Assembly: GCF_016592595.1 (NCBI RefSeq)
Contig: NZ_AP012977.1
Span: 1,116,001 to 1,180,000, forward strand
Source: Abyssogena phaseoliformis symbiont OG214
GTDB lineage: Bacteria > Pseudomonadota > Gammaproteobacteria > PS1 > Pseudothioglobaceae
Reading direction: 5' to 3'
DNA: 64,000 bases
The notes below the pieces were generated by a model. It was not told the origin of the DNA, made no database searches, and saw nothing but the letters and a program-made list of their open reading frames with translations. The position numbers were made by a program, and so were the translations under genes. Positions 1 through 8,116 of this stretch are shown here, piece by piece (position 1 is the stretch's first letter; each line of letters opens with the position of its first letter).

Positions 1-180
1 CATGCCTACACCTGTCATCCCATTGTCTTTTAATGTGGTACTAATTGCACTTGCGCCTTTATCGCTAGTTGCTGTGCCAATGACGGTTACACCTGCTGCA
101 CCTAAAACCAAAGCAATTGCTTGGCCAATACCGCGACTTGCACCTGTTACTAATACGATCTTTCCTTTCAAATTGTTCAT
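1..180 (-). CDS. fabG: 3-oxoacyl-ACP reductase FabG (partial, N-terminal 60 codons)
   Basis: NADPH-dependent reduction of 3-oxoacyl-ACP in type II fatty acid synthesis. Only the N-terminus is in the window; the gene continues past the left edge. The visible 60 residues start with MNNLKGKIVLVTGASRGIGQ, the Rossmann cofactor motif TGxxxGIG of short-chain dehydrogenases, followed by an NNAG-upstream region typical of FabG. Its ATG overlaps the fabD stop in an ATGA, so the two are translationally coupled in the usual fabD-fabG order. A different SDR cannot be excluded from the fragment alone, but the fabD coupling makes FabG by far the likeliest. Confidence 0.93.
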   Translation of the reverse strand, partial: MNNLKGKIVLVTGASRGIGQAIALVLGAAGVTVIGTATSDKGASAISTTLKDNGMTGVGM

Positions 181-1109
181 GATAAGATATCCTCTAAAGT
201 TGTTTCTATGCTGGCTGAATCTAATATAGCATTAGTCGTTAATGATTTTTCAATTCTTCTTGTTAAGCCTGTAAGCACCTTGCCCGGGCCAGATTCAATT
301 AATTTTTCAACGCCCATATTATGCATCGCCTGAACGGTGCTTGTCCATAATACTGGTTTATGTAGTTGTGCGACTAATTTGGCTTTTATATCATCAACAT
401 CAGTTGCTTTAAGTGCATCAAAGTTATGTAGTACGTCAACATTACTTTGATTAAATTGAACGACATCTACAGCGTTTTTAAACTCCATTGCTGCATCATT
501 CATCAGTGAACAATGTGATGGTACACTCACTGGTAATATCACCGCACGCTTAGCACCTTCAGTTTTTATCAATTGACAAGTGGCTTCTACAGCCTCTTTA
601 TTGCCTGCAATAACCACCTGCCCTAATGAATTAAAGTTAACTGCTTCAACAATGCCCCAACCTGAATAATCTGCACATAATTTAACCACAGCACTATCCT
701 CTAAGCCCAAAATAGCCGCCATTGCACCCACTCCTTCAGGCACTGCTGATTGCATCAATTCTGCGCGCTTTCTAACCAGCTTAATGCCATCACTAAATCC
801 CAAAGCACCCGATGCTACTAATGCCGTATATTCGCCTAAACTATGACCTGCCATGCAAACAGGTGATAAATCATGTTGATGGGTAAGTGCCAAATAAGTT
901 GCATAACCTGCGGCCAATATAGCTGGTTGGGTATTTTGTGTTTGATTAAGGGCATCTTGGTCTTGTTGTGTTAATGCCCAAAGATCAAAGCCCAACGTGT
1001 CACTTGCCTCAGTAAATGTTTCTTTTACAATGGGATAATGATTAGCAAGTTCTGACAACATGCCCAAAGATTGTGATCCCTGACCTGGGAATATGATGGC
1101 GTATTTCAT
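177..1109 (-). CDS. fabD: Malonyl-CoA:ACP transacylase FabD
   Basis: Transfers malonyl from CoA to acyl carrier protein, supplying the extender unit of fatty acid synthesis in the cytoplasm. The 310-residue protein has full family length. It opens with FPGQGSQ (residues 7-13), carries the nucleophile in GHSLGEY (Ser90) and the catalytic His in VPSHC (His199). It precedes fabG with a 4-base overlap. The gap of about 90 bases to rpmA upstream contains a terminator, so fabD-fabG probably has its own promoter in the short AT-rich stretch after 1109. Confidence 0.97.
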   Translation of the reverse strand: MKYAIIFPGQGSQSLGMLSELANHYPIVKETFTEASDTLGFDLWALTQQDQDALNQTQNTQPAILAAGYATYLALTHQHDLSPVCMAGHSLGEYTALVASGALGFSDGIKLVRKRAELMQSAVPEGVGAMAAILGLEDSAVVKLCADYSGWGIVEAVNFNSLGQVVIAGNKEAVEATCQLIKTEGAKRAVILPVSVPSHCSLMNDAAMEFKNAVDVVQFNQSNVDVLHNFDALKATDVDDIKAKLVAQLHKPVLWTSTVQAMHNMGVEKLIESGPGKVLTGLTRRIEKSLTTNAILDSASIETTLEDILS

Positions 1110-1149
1110 AAAATTTTAAACAAACGAAATAGCCATATTTTAATTAATA

Positions 1150-1174
1150 AAAAAGCGCTTGAAAAGCGCTTTTT
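1150..1174 (-). terminator. Rho-independent terminator after rplU-rpmA
   Basis: Perfect 11-bp arms AAAAAGCGCTT / AAGCGCTTTTT separated by GAA, placed 24 bases beyond the rpmA stop. Read on the minus strand the GC-core stem is followed by a T-rich tail. It separates the ribosomal-protein operon from fabD. Confidence 0.85.
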
Positions 1175-1197
1175 AAAAATAATATTGATGCTTAAAA

Positions 1198-1455
1198 TTA
1201 TGCAATTTCAATCGAAACATATTGGCGCATAAATTTACCTTTTTTAGCAAAGACAACTCTGCCATCCATTGTGGCAAATAATGTGTCGTCCTTACCCTTG
1301 CGAACGTTAGTACCCGGATGAAATTTAGTACCTCTTTGACGTACTAAAATATTACCAGCTAATACAGCTTGACCGCCAAATCTTTTAACACCTAGACGTT
1401 TTGATACGGAGTCTCTATCGTTATTAGTACTACCACCTGCTTTTTTATGTGCCAT
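1198..1455 (-). CDS. rpmA: 50S ribosomal protein L27
   Basis: Large-subunit protein whose N-terminal tail reaches the peptidyl transferase centre. The 85-residue product has normal length and the invariant N-terminus [16 protein letters not shown], followed by [11 protein letters not shown] and the [15 protein letters not shown] core. It lies 11 bases downstream of rplU in the standard rplU-rpmA operon and ends just before a strong terminator. Nothing is unusual in the sequence. Confidence 0.99.
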   Translation of the reverse strand: MAHKKAGGSTNNDRDSVSKRLGVKRFGGQAVLAGNILVRQRGTKFHPGTNVRKGKDDTLFATMDGRVVFAKKGKFMRQYVSIEIA

Positions 1456-1466
1456 AAATTACTCCT

Positions 1467-1778
1467 TTATGCCTTAATTTTAACAATTTCAATTTCAGTA
1501 AACAACTGGCGATGACCTTGTTGTTTCATTGAATGTTTACGACGACGGAATTTAAGAATATGTACTTTTTTTCCTTTGCCTTGTGAAATAATTTTCGCCT
1601 CAACAGTCGCTTTAGGTACAAAAGGTGTGCCCACTTGAACATTGTCGCCATCGGCAACCATTAATACTTCTTCAAAAGTGACTGTCTTGCCTGGCTCAAC
1701 TTCTAATTTTTCAATCTTTAAAGTTGTGCCTTGCTCAACTCTAAATTGTTGACCACCTGTCTTGATAACTGCGTACAT
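1467..1778 (-). CDS. rplU: 50S ribosomal protein L21
   Basis: Large-subunit protein binding 23S rRNA. The 103-residue product begins MYAVIKTGGQQFRVEQG and has the C-terminal signature KVHILKFRRRKHSMKQQGHR. It is the first gene of the rplU-rpmA operon and has a good sigma70-type promoter about 40 bases upstream. Length and motifs match the family throughout. Confidence 0.99.
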   Translation of the reverse strand: MYAVIKTGGQQFRVEQGTTLKIEKLEVEPGKTVTFEEVLMVADGDNVQVGTPFVPKATVEAKIISQGKGKKVHILKFRRRKHSMKQQGHRQLFTEIEIVKIKA

Positions 1779-1815
1779 AACTAATCCTAAATATGCTCGG
1801 CTAAAAAAGGACGTA

Positions 1816-1843
1816 ATTATACTTGAACGTTTAGGTTTGTAAA
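1816..1843 (-). promoter_or_regulatory. Sigma70-type promoter for rplU-rpmA
   Basis: On the minus strand TTTACA and a perfect TATAAT are separated by 16 bases, ending about 37 bases before the rplU start. The match is read by eye; no transcription start is known. Confidence 0.6.
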
Positions 1844-1902
1844 GTTTGTTTAATGAAATTCTAACGTATAATTACATTTTTTCTTCAAATGGATTTCAAT
1901 AC

Positions 1903-2391
1903 ATGATTATTTTTGAAACCAACATGGGCAATATTCACATTCACGTTGACACTAAAAACGCACCGACCAACGCGCAAAACTTTATTGATTACGTAAATGA
2001 TGGCTTTTATGATGATACTATTTTTCATCGTGTGATTAAAAATTTTATGATTCAAGGTGGTAGTTTTACAAAAAATATGAGTGAAAAAACTACCAAAGCT
2101 AACATTGAAAATGAAGCCAAAAATGGCTTAAAAAATACCAAATATTCACTGGCCATGGCTAGAACTTCTGCACCACACTCTGCCAGCTCACAATTCTTTA
2201 TCAACACATCTGATAATTCATTCTTAGATTTTCCCGGGCAAGATGGTTGGGGCTATTGCGTATTTGGTGAAGTTGTTGAAGGCTTTGAGATAGTTCACAA
2301 AATCAACCAAGTTTCTACTGGCAATAAAGGTGGACATGATGATATGCCAAATAACTCTGTTATTGTCAACAAGGCATATAGCGCTTCATAA
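1903..2391 (+). CDS. ppiB: Peptidyl-prolyl cis-trans isomerase, cyclophilin B type
   Basis: Cyclophilin that speeds cis-trans isomerisation of prolyl bonds, most likely cytoplasmic because no signal peptide is present. The 162-residue form starting MIIFETNMGNI matches PpiB length; an in-frame ATG 57 bases upstream would add a non-conserved stretch, so the internal ATG is preferred. Visible family motifs are FHRVIKNFMIQGG and SASSQFFIN, holding the active-site Arg, Phe and Gln, and the later VFGEVVEG. It overlaps lpxH by one base (TAATG), a common ppiB-lpxH arrangement in Gammaproteobacteria. Confidence 0.96.
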   Translation: MIIFETNMGNIHIHVDTKNAPTNAQNFIDYVNDGFYDDTIFHRVIKNFMIQGGSFTKNMSEKTTKANIENEAKNGLKNTKYSLAMARTSAPHSASSQFFINTSDNSFLDFPGQDGWGYCVFGEVVEGFEIVHKINQVSTGNKGGHDDMPNNSVIVNKAYSAS

Positions 2392-3107
2392 TGAGCCAAA
2401 CGCTCATCATAGCAGATTTACACCTTGCTACTGATGAGGCCAAAACCCATCTTTTTATTAAGTTTTGCCAAGAGCAGGCGGTTATGACTGATCAGCTTTT
2501 TATTCTTGGAGATTTGTTTAATGTTTGGTTGGGTGATGACTTGTCAATTGATTATTATCAAAAAGTTGTCTTAGCACTAAAAACACTGAGTCTTAAAACT
2601 AAAATTTTTATCATGACTGGCAATCGTGATTTTTTATTAGGTGATAACTTTGCCAAACAAACTAATTGTATTTTGATTGATGCGCCTTATTTACTTGAAG
2701 TCAATAACCAGCAATATGTGCTCACACATGGCGATGAGTTATGCACTGACGACAAAGGCTACCAGCGTTTAAAGGGCATACTACAACACCCAATCACAAA
2801 ATTTATTTTTCTGAATTTAGGAGTAAAACTACGCTTAAAGATTAGCGCTCAATTGCGCCAAAAGAGTATCAAAGCTCAACAACATAAATCATACGAGATT
2901 ATGGATGTCAATATAACAACCGTCAATCAATTAATGCAAAAATATCCTAGTGCAAATCTTATTCACGGACACACACACCGATTAGATACTCATGTGAATG
3001 ATGACTTTACTAGATACGTATTGGGAGACTGGTCAAATAACCAAGGCAATGCAATTGAAATTAGTCATCAACTAAATCGCCTTGAAATTAGCACGGTAGT
3101 CAACTAA
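2391..3107 (+). CDS. lpxH: UDP-2,3-diacylglucosamine diphosphatase LpxH
   Basis: Cleaves UDP-2,3-diacylglucosamine to lipid X, the fourth step of lipid A synthesis, at the inner face of the cytoplasmic membrane. The 238-residue protein has the calcineurin-like metal motifs IADLHL (D9, H11), LGDLFNVW, GNRDF, a TH-GDELC motif and the final GHTHR. Length is normal for LpxH. Its presence shows that lipid A is still made. The last 36 bases overlap the 3' end of the convergent RNase II-type gene, which is tight packing rather than truncation. Confidence 0.96.
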   Translation: MSQTLIIADLHLATDEAKTHLFIKFCQEQAVMTDQLFILGDLFNVWLGDDLSIDYYQKVVLALKTLSLKTKIFIMTGNRDFLLGDNFAKQTNCILIDAPYLLEVNNQQYVLTHGDELCTDDKGYQRLKGILQHPITKFIFLNLGVKLRLKISAQLRQKSIKAQQHKSYEIMDVNITTVNQLMQKYPSANLIHGHTHRLDTHVNDDFTRYVLGDWSNNQGNAIEISHQLNRLEISTVVN

Positions 3108-4877
3108 ATTAACGGTTGTTACCTTTAGTGCTATCTTTTCATCTAGCTTAGGCAAAATTTTAAATTTAATCTGCGTCATCATACCCAATTCAGGAATCAT
3201 AAACAACGCTTTATCACCACGTGTGTCTACCACAATACCTTCACCTTGCCATGATGGATTATCAAGCAGATAGACGCATTTATAATGGTCATTACTAGAA
3301 CGCACTGTTCTGCCAACACTGGACATGTTGGCATTATAAATACCGATAATCTTTTTAACATCTTCCTTGCCTAGTATGTCTTCACCTTTGATAAAACAGC
3401 TAAGCTGCTGATGTGCGAGTAAATCAAGATACCTTCTAAGTGGACTGGTAATACGTAAATACGCTTTAAGACCTAGGCCAAAATGTGGTAAATACTTGGT
3501 AGATGTAGCTGAGCGTTTAAAAAACTTTGTGGCTTTAAATGACTCAGATAAAGACAATGCATCTTTATTATCCAGTGTTTCTTGTGGAAACTCGCCTTCA
3601 TCTTGAATCGCATAAGGCACAACAATGTCATTATCAGCAGCAAATTGTGCAACAACACGACCCGCCATTACCATCATTTCAGCCACCAATTCACGACTTT
3701 GACTTGAGCTTTGTGGCGTAATTGACACTTGGCCTTGCTTAAAGCTAACATCAACGTTTGGCAGGTTTAAACTGATTGCACCACAATTGTCTCTATATTG
3801 TTTGTGCGCCTTTGTAATACCTTGTAATCTGGATAAATGTTCATTAGACACTAACATCCCATCTGCATCATCATAGCTGATATTAGTCACTTTGATCAAA
3901 CTATGAAGCACTTCAATATTATTAATCTCACCTGATTCTAAAGTAAACCCTATCGATAAAGCACTTGATGTTTCAGCCAACCCCAATGCGTACATTTTTG
4001 TTGCAGAAACAGGCAACATATGAATAATTTGCTCAGGCAAATATAAATTAGAAGCACGCTCTTGTGCGTAAGCATCCAACTCAGAGCCAGCAGTAGCAAT
4101 CAAAGATACATCGGCAACATGAACCCAAATCTTATCGCCATCAATACTAATTGCGTCATCAGCATCGTTTGAATCAGCATTGTCTATTGCATAACTGAAT
4201 AAATGCGTTAAATCAACGCGTTCAACTTGTGCCATGCTAACATCAATTTTCTCATCCTTAGAAATGTCATGACGCGCTGGATAGGGATTAAAGCTTGGCT
4301 TGAAATAGTCAAGTCTTAATAATAATTTATAAGCAGACTCAGGTGTATTTTCTATACCAATATTGGCCAAAATCTTAGCGTACTTAGATTGGTTTAGTGC
4401 AACTTTTTCAATCTCTTCAATATAGGGCAGATCTTGCTCATCAAAGGTATTATTGACAAGATTATCCACACAGTGTTTAAGATTTTTAGCCTCAATAATT
4501 TGGGCATCACGCTTAGTTTGGATGCTTTTAACTTGAGCAGTTAAGCGTATAAAAACTTTATCTTTTTGCCAATAAAAATACAAACCATCTTCAATTAAAA
4601 TACAACTACACCAAGCGTTTTTGGCACTGTATTCGTCAAACAACCATTGCGTTATTTCTTCTAATGTTAGTATCTCTTCTTGGAAATCTTCAAGAACAGC
4701 AATATCTGCATGTGCACAAGCATCATCTACTTGAACAAATTCAGGGTGAATAAAACGGAAATCTTTTTCCCGTACCGAGCGCAAAGAACCATCAGCAAAC
4801 TCTAATGCAAATTTATGCATCGTTTGACTAACAATACGCGCAGGTTTACCTTTGTAGGCAACTAAAGCGTTAATCAA
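3072..4877 (-). CDS. RNase II/R-family 3'-5' exoribonuclease
   Basis: Hydrolytic 3'-5' exoribonuclease of the RNB family, 601 residues, somewhat shorter than E. coli RNase II. The catalytic Asp cluster is visible at about 232-241 (DNADSNDADD), followed by WVHVADVS. The SPLRRYLDLLAH motif characteristic of RNB domains lies near residue 485. A C-terminal S1-like segment (GEGIVVDTRGDKALFMIPEL) is present. The N-terminal region is diverged, so assignment to rnb or rnr is left open. It is the last gene of the minus-strand operon with yciB, gcvT and gcvH, 8 bases after gcvH. Confidence 0.9.
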   Translation of the reverse strand: MINALVAYKGKPARIVSQTMHKFALEFADGSLRSVREKDFRFIHPEFVQVDDACAHADIAVLEDFQEEILTLEEITQWLFDEYSAKNAWCSCILIEDGLYFYWQKDKVFIRLTAQVKSIQTKRDAQIIEAKNLKHCVDNLVNNTFDEQDLPYIEEIEKVALNQSKYAKILANIGIENTPESAYKLLLRLDYFKPSFNPYPARHDISKDEKIDVSMAQVERVDLTHLFSYAIDNADSNDADDAISIDGDKIWVHVADVSLIATAGSELDAYAQERASNLYLPEQIIHMLPVSATKMYALGLAETSSALSIGFTLESGEINNIEVLHSLIKVTNISYDDADGMLVSNEHLSRLQGITKAHKQYRDNCGAISLNLPNVDVSFKQGQVSITPQSSSQSRELVAEMMVMAGRVVAQFAADNDIVVPYAIQDEGEFPQETLDNKDALSLSESFKATKFFKRSATSTKYLPHFGLGLKAYLRITSPLRRYLDLLAHQQLSCFIKGEDILGKEDVKKIIGIYNANMSSVGRTVRSSNDHYKCVYLLDNPSWQGEGIVVDTRGDKALFMIPELGMMTQIKFKILPKLDEKIALKVTTVNLVDYRANFKAI

Positions 4878-4885
4878 TTTAAATT

Positions 4886-5260
4886 CTAATCTAGTGTTTG
4901 CGCATAAGTAGCAGCATTCATTAAGTCATCAACTGAATGAGACTTAAACTTAACCAACCAGCCATCATCATAACAACTAGAATTAACCAGTTCTGGTTCG
5001 TCATCAAGCGCTTCGTTGGCTTTAATAATTTGCAAATCAGCAGGTGCGTAAATGCCACTAGCCGCTTTGACAGATTCAACCACACAAAATTCATCCTCAA
5101 TAGAGACTTTATCATCAACGTTGGGTAATTCTACAAATACCATATCACCTAATAATGCTTGTGCATGATTAGTAATACCCATGGTATAAGTACCGTCGCC
5201 ATGATCTAAAATCCACTCGTGGGTTTGTGTGTATTGTCTATCGTCTCTTATTTCACTCAT
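4886..5260 (-). CDS. gcvH: Glycine cleavage system H protein
   Basis: Lipoyl carrier that shuttles the aminomethyl group between the P, T and L proteins of glycine cleavage. The 124-residue product has THEWI near the N-terminus, [19 protein letters not shown], and the lipoylation site at Lys65 in [12 protein letters not shown]. It lies 42 bases downstream of gcvT. No gcvP is in the window, so the P protein must be encoded elsewhere or the proteins serve other roles such as lipoate relay. Confidence 0.97.
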   Translation of the reverse strand: MSEIRDDRQYTQTHEWILDHGDGTYTMGITNHAQALLGDMVFVELPNVDDKVSIEDEFCVVESVKAASGIYAPADLQIIKANEALDDEPELVNSSCYDDGWLVKFKSHSVDDLMNAATYAQTLD

Positions 5261-5302
5261 GTTGTTCTCCTAAATTTTCTCAAGCAGGACTTACCTACTT
5301 AT

Positions 5303-6379
5303 TTAAACCAATACTTTACCATTGAGTACGAATGGCGGTTTGACTATTTTAGCGTAAACTTGCTTTTTTCGCATCTCAATTTCACATATGCCGAGGCTGC
5401 CCATAGGCACACTTGCCAGTGCAATTGCCTTTCCCATAGTGGGTGAAAACGTGCCTGATGTCACTTCGCCTTCACCTAAATTAGTCATTACTTTTTGATG
5501 GTCACGAATCACACCCTTGTCTTCTAAAACTAGCCCAACAATAGTCTTTTCAACGCCTTTTTCTTTTAATACTTCTAATGCATCACGCCCTATAAACGCA
5601 CGATTTTCATTAGTCAGATCAACCGTCCAAGTAAGTGCTGCTTCAAGCGGTGAAACCTCATCACTCATCTCTGAACCATATAAACTCATACCTGCTTCTA
5701 GGCGCAAAGTATCACGCGCGCCCAAGCCACAAGGCTTAACACCAGCCTCAAGTAACATTTGCCAAGTAAATTTTGCTGAACTTGAAGGCAGCATAATCTC
5801 AAACCCATCTTCGCCTGTATAGCCTGTACATGCAATGAATAACCCGCCTAAACTAACCGAATTAAATGACTTCAACTCACCACAAACCTCTTCAATCCCT
5901 GGCATAGCTGCAAATACTTTCGCCCTTGCATTTGGACCTTGTACAGCAATCATTGCTAGATCAGACATCCGCTCAACTGATACATCAAAACCATTGGCTT
6001 GGGCGTTAATCCAGACCATGTCCTTTTCAGTAGTGCCCGCATTAATTACCATGCGATAATATTCGTCATTTTGGTAATAAACAATCAAATCATCCACTAC
6101 CCCGCCTGACTCATTGAGCATGCAACTATATAACGCCTTGCCTTGTGTTTTTAGCTTGTCAACATCATTCGCAATCAAAACTTGCAAAAATGCTTTTGCT
6201 TCAGCACCTTTAAAATCAACCACACTCATGTGTGAGACATCAAACATACCTGCATCACGGCGCACTTGATGATGTTCTTTAATTTGTAAACCATAATTAA
6301 GCGGCATTTCCCAACCTCCAAAATCAACCATCTTTCCTTGCGACTCTATGTGCATTTGATACAAAGGTGTTTGTTTCAT
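5303..6379 (-). CDS. gcvT: Glycine cleavage system T protein (aminomethyltransferase)
   Basis: Transfers the methylene group from the H protein to tetrahydrofolate, releasing ammonia. The 358-residue protein shows MVDFGGWEMPLNYG, FDVSHM, the folate-binding GYTGEDGFEI, and GLGARDTLRLEAG with the conserved Asp. All are in order and the length is normal. Its start overlaps the yciB stop by one base and it precedes gcvH, giving a glycine-linked one-carbon module. Confidence 0.97.
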   Translation of the reverse strand: MKQTPLYQMHIESQGKMVDFGGWEMPLNYGLQIKEHHQVRRDAGMFDVSHMSVVDFKGAEAKAFLQVLIANDVDKLKTQGKALYSCMLNESGGVVDDLIVYYQNDEYYRMVINAGTTEKDMVWINAQANGFDVSVERMSDLAMIAVQGPNARAKVFAAMPGIEEVCGELKSFNSVSLGGLFIACTGYTGEDGFEIMLPSSSAKFTWQMLLEAGVKPCGLGARDTLRLEAGMSLYGSEMSDEVSPLEAALTWTVDLTNENRAFIGRDALEVLKEKGVEKTIVGLVLEDKGVIRDHQKVMTNLGEGEVTSGTFSPTMGKAIALASVPMGSLGICEIEMRKKQVYAKIVKPPFVLNGKVLV

Positions 6380-7032
6380 TATTTTTTATCCTCTTTAATG
6401 TATTTCTTAATAAAAATTATCATGACAACAATCAATATAAATGTTAGCCCCATGGTGCCAAATAGCTTGAAGTTAACCCAAGATTCTTCAGTCTGTTGGG
6501 CAATAATACAAAGTTGCTCCATCGTTGTATTTACACAATCTAGCTCTGTCAATTCAATTTTAGAATCAAGTTCAGTAGCAGTAAATAACGCCTCTCTAGC
6601 GTTCAAAGCAAGATTAACATAATAAGCATTAACAACAGCAATGCCCGTAAAACCAAGCCCCCACAACCAACTAAGTTGATGCCACACATTTTCTGGCAAT
6701 TCTAATTCTTTACCCAACATCCTTTGCAATAAAGTTTTCTTGCCAATCCACATACTCAACACTAGCGAAAAAGCAAATACCACATACAACACACTAACTT
6801 TCCACATTAAAAATACAGGATCTCTAAGGGTAAGTGTTACACCACCTAAAATCACCAATAAACCAAATGTTACTAGATGGATGTTTTCAAACTTACCCGT
6901 TCGGTAACGTGCAATCATCATCTGCAAAAAAGTTGCACCAATCATGGCATAAATTGCCATGTATAAACCCATCGTCTTATAAACAACAAAAAATAGGGCA
7001 ATAGGAAAAAAATCAAGTAAAAACTTCATCAC
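6379..7032 (-). CDS. yciB: Inner-membrane septation-type protein YciB (IspZ family)
   Basis: Multipass inner-membrane protein of the YciB/IspZ family, linked in other bacteria to envelope synthesis and cell division. The product starts MMKFLLDFFPIALFFVVYK; the second Met matches the usual family start, so the true start may be at 7029. Residues 1-150 carry about five hydrophobic segments and the family motif ELPENVWHQLSWLW. The extra C-terminal tail (about residues 150-217, with one more membrane segment and a lysine-rich end) is longer than in E. coli YciB. Confidence 0.88.
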   Translation of the reverse strand: MMKFLLDFFPIALFFVVYKTMGLYMAIYAMIGATFLQMMIARYRTGKFENIHLVTFGLLVILGGVTLTLRDPVFLMWKVSVLYVVFAFSLVLSMWIGKKTLLQRMLGKELELPENVWHQLSWLWGLGFTGIAVVNAYYVNLALNAREALFTATELDSKIELTELDCVNTTMEQLCIIAQQTEESWVNFKLFGTMGLTFILIVVMIIFIKKYIKEDKK

Positions 7033-7242
7033 TTACTCCAAATGCTCTTTTGAGCAATACACCTTATTATTTTGAATGATTGCCTCATTTTCAGGAATAT
7101 GAACCTTACAAACACTACAAGCCAGCATTTTATTAGCTGATGATTTTTGATCAATACGGTCAACTGGCTTTCTAAACTTTTTTAAAAGCCAAAAGCCCGC
7201 CCAAACAAGCAAAACAATAATAATTAACTTAACAATCCCCAT
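7033..7242 (-). CDS. PP0621-like small membrane protein with a Cys pair
   Basis: Small protein of 69 residues from the ATG at 7242, which opens MGIVKLIIIVLLVWAGFWLL, a single membrane segment. A basic linker follows, then a C-terminal stretch with a CSVC pair, a further Cys and a final Glu-rich end (YCSKEHLE), resembling a half zinc ribbon. This build is that of the PP0621 family of unknown function. The longer in-frame start at 7278 would put charged residues before the membrane segment and is not favoured. It sits directly upstream of yciB. Confidence 0.75.
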   Translation of the reverse strand: MGIVKLIIIVLLVWAGFWLLKKFRKPVDRIDQKSSANKMLACSVCKVHIPENEAIIQNNKVYCSKEHLE

Positions 7243-7327
7243 ACAATTCAACTCTGACAAAAAATGAAATTTTACCAATGCTTAGTATATAATTGCCTCT
7301 TTTTATGTGTCTATAATTCACAAAACT

Positions 7328-7414
7328 GCCCGGGTGGTGAAATTGGTAGACACACAGGACTTAAAATCCTGCGGCTTCACGGCTGTGCCGGTTCGATTCC
7401 GGCCCCGGGCACCA
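7328..7414 (+). tRNA. tRNA-Leu (anticodon UAA), CCA encoded
   Basis: An 87-base class II tRNA. Acceptor arms GCCCGGG and CCCGGGC pair perfectly, followed by A and an encoded CCA. The anticodon stem CAGGA/TCCTG encloses CTTAAAA with anticodon TAA at 7362-7364. The long variable arm (CGGCTTCACGGCTGTG) and T-loop GTTCGATTC are typical of tRNA-Leu. A TATAAT at 7312-7317 is a plausible -10 box, but no convincing -35 element is visible. The gene stands alone between divergently placed genes. Confidence 0.97.
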
Positions 7415-7631
7415 TCCTTAAATTCGCCTCTTATAGCAATTTAAAATAGTCACACAACTGCCTTTCAATGTATTTGAATAGTGTTTTTACTAAAAAAATA
7501 TTCAACTCCACTTACTGGTCAGATTAATCATATAATTAGAATCTTATAAACCTTAGTACTTATCAAAAAAATCCGCCTTAATCCATTAAAGATTTCGTAT
7601 AATTAATATATTCTAACTTAGGTACTTTATC

Positions 7632-8039
7632 ATGCAAAAACGTATTATTTCAACTAGTAAAGCCCCTAAAGCAATTGGCACTTACTCTCAAGCAGTGTGC
7701 ATTACTGGTGGCTCTAGCGTTTATTTATCCGGGCAAATCTCTCTAATACCAGAAACAATGAAAATAATCAGTGGCGGTATTGACGAACAAATTAATCAAG
7801 TTTTTAAAAATCTAGCGGCTGTTTGTCAAAAATCCAATGGTAACTTAAAAGATATTGTTAAGCTTAATGTCTATCTCACTGACCTTAATAATTTCCCAAA
7901 AGTTAATGAAGTTATGTCCACCTATTTTGATGAGCCCTATCCTGCACGTGCAGTAGTTGGTGTTAGTGAACTGCCCAAAGGCTCAATGGTAGAAATGGAT
8001 GGCATTATGGTAATAGAGCCCTGTGACTACACCTACTAA
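7632..8039 (+). CDS. RidA/YjgF-family enamine/imine deaminase
   Basis: Member of the RidA family, which hydrolyses reactive enamine or imine intermediates released by PLP enzymes. The 135-residue protein has the normal length and shows PKAIGTYSQAV, LSGQI, and the ligand-binding Arg106 in PYPARAVVGVSELPKGSMVEM. It stands alone, 77 bases before recG. RidA itself is the most likely ortholog, but other YjgF subgroups look similar. Confidence 0.92.
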   Translation: MQKRIISTSKAPKAIGTYSQAVCITGGSSVYLSGQISLIPETMKIISGGIDEQINQVFKNLAAVCQKSNGNLKDIVKLNVYLTDLNNFPKVNEVMSTYFDEPYPARAVVGVSELPKGSMVEMDGIMVIEPCDYTY

Positions 8040-8116
8040 ATGTAGCATAAAATGCAATCTCTTCAAATAACTTAATGCAATCTTAATGGTTTGTTTAGAT
8101 AAAACTTCGCCCATCT

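Noticed and set aside
2-229. Open frame on the plus strand at the left edge
   Set aside because: It is antisense to fabG and fabD, which have clear family motifs on the minus strand.
1846-1902. Upstream start for ppiB
   Set aside because: The extra 19 residues are not conserved in cyclophilins and the internal ATG gives the normal length.
7415-7631. Gap of about 217 bases after tRNA-Leu
   Set aside because: I see no second tRNA, hairpin or reading frame in it; it probably holds only the ridA promoter.
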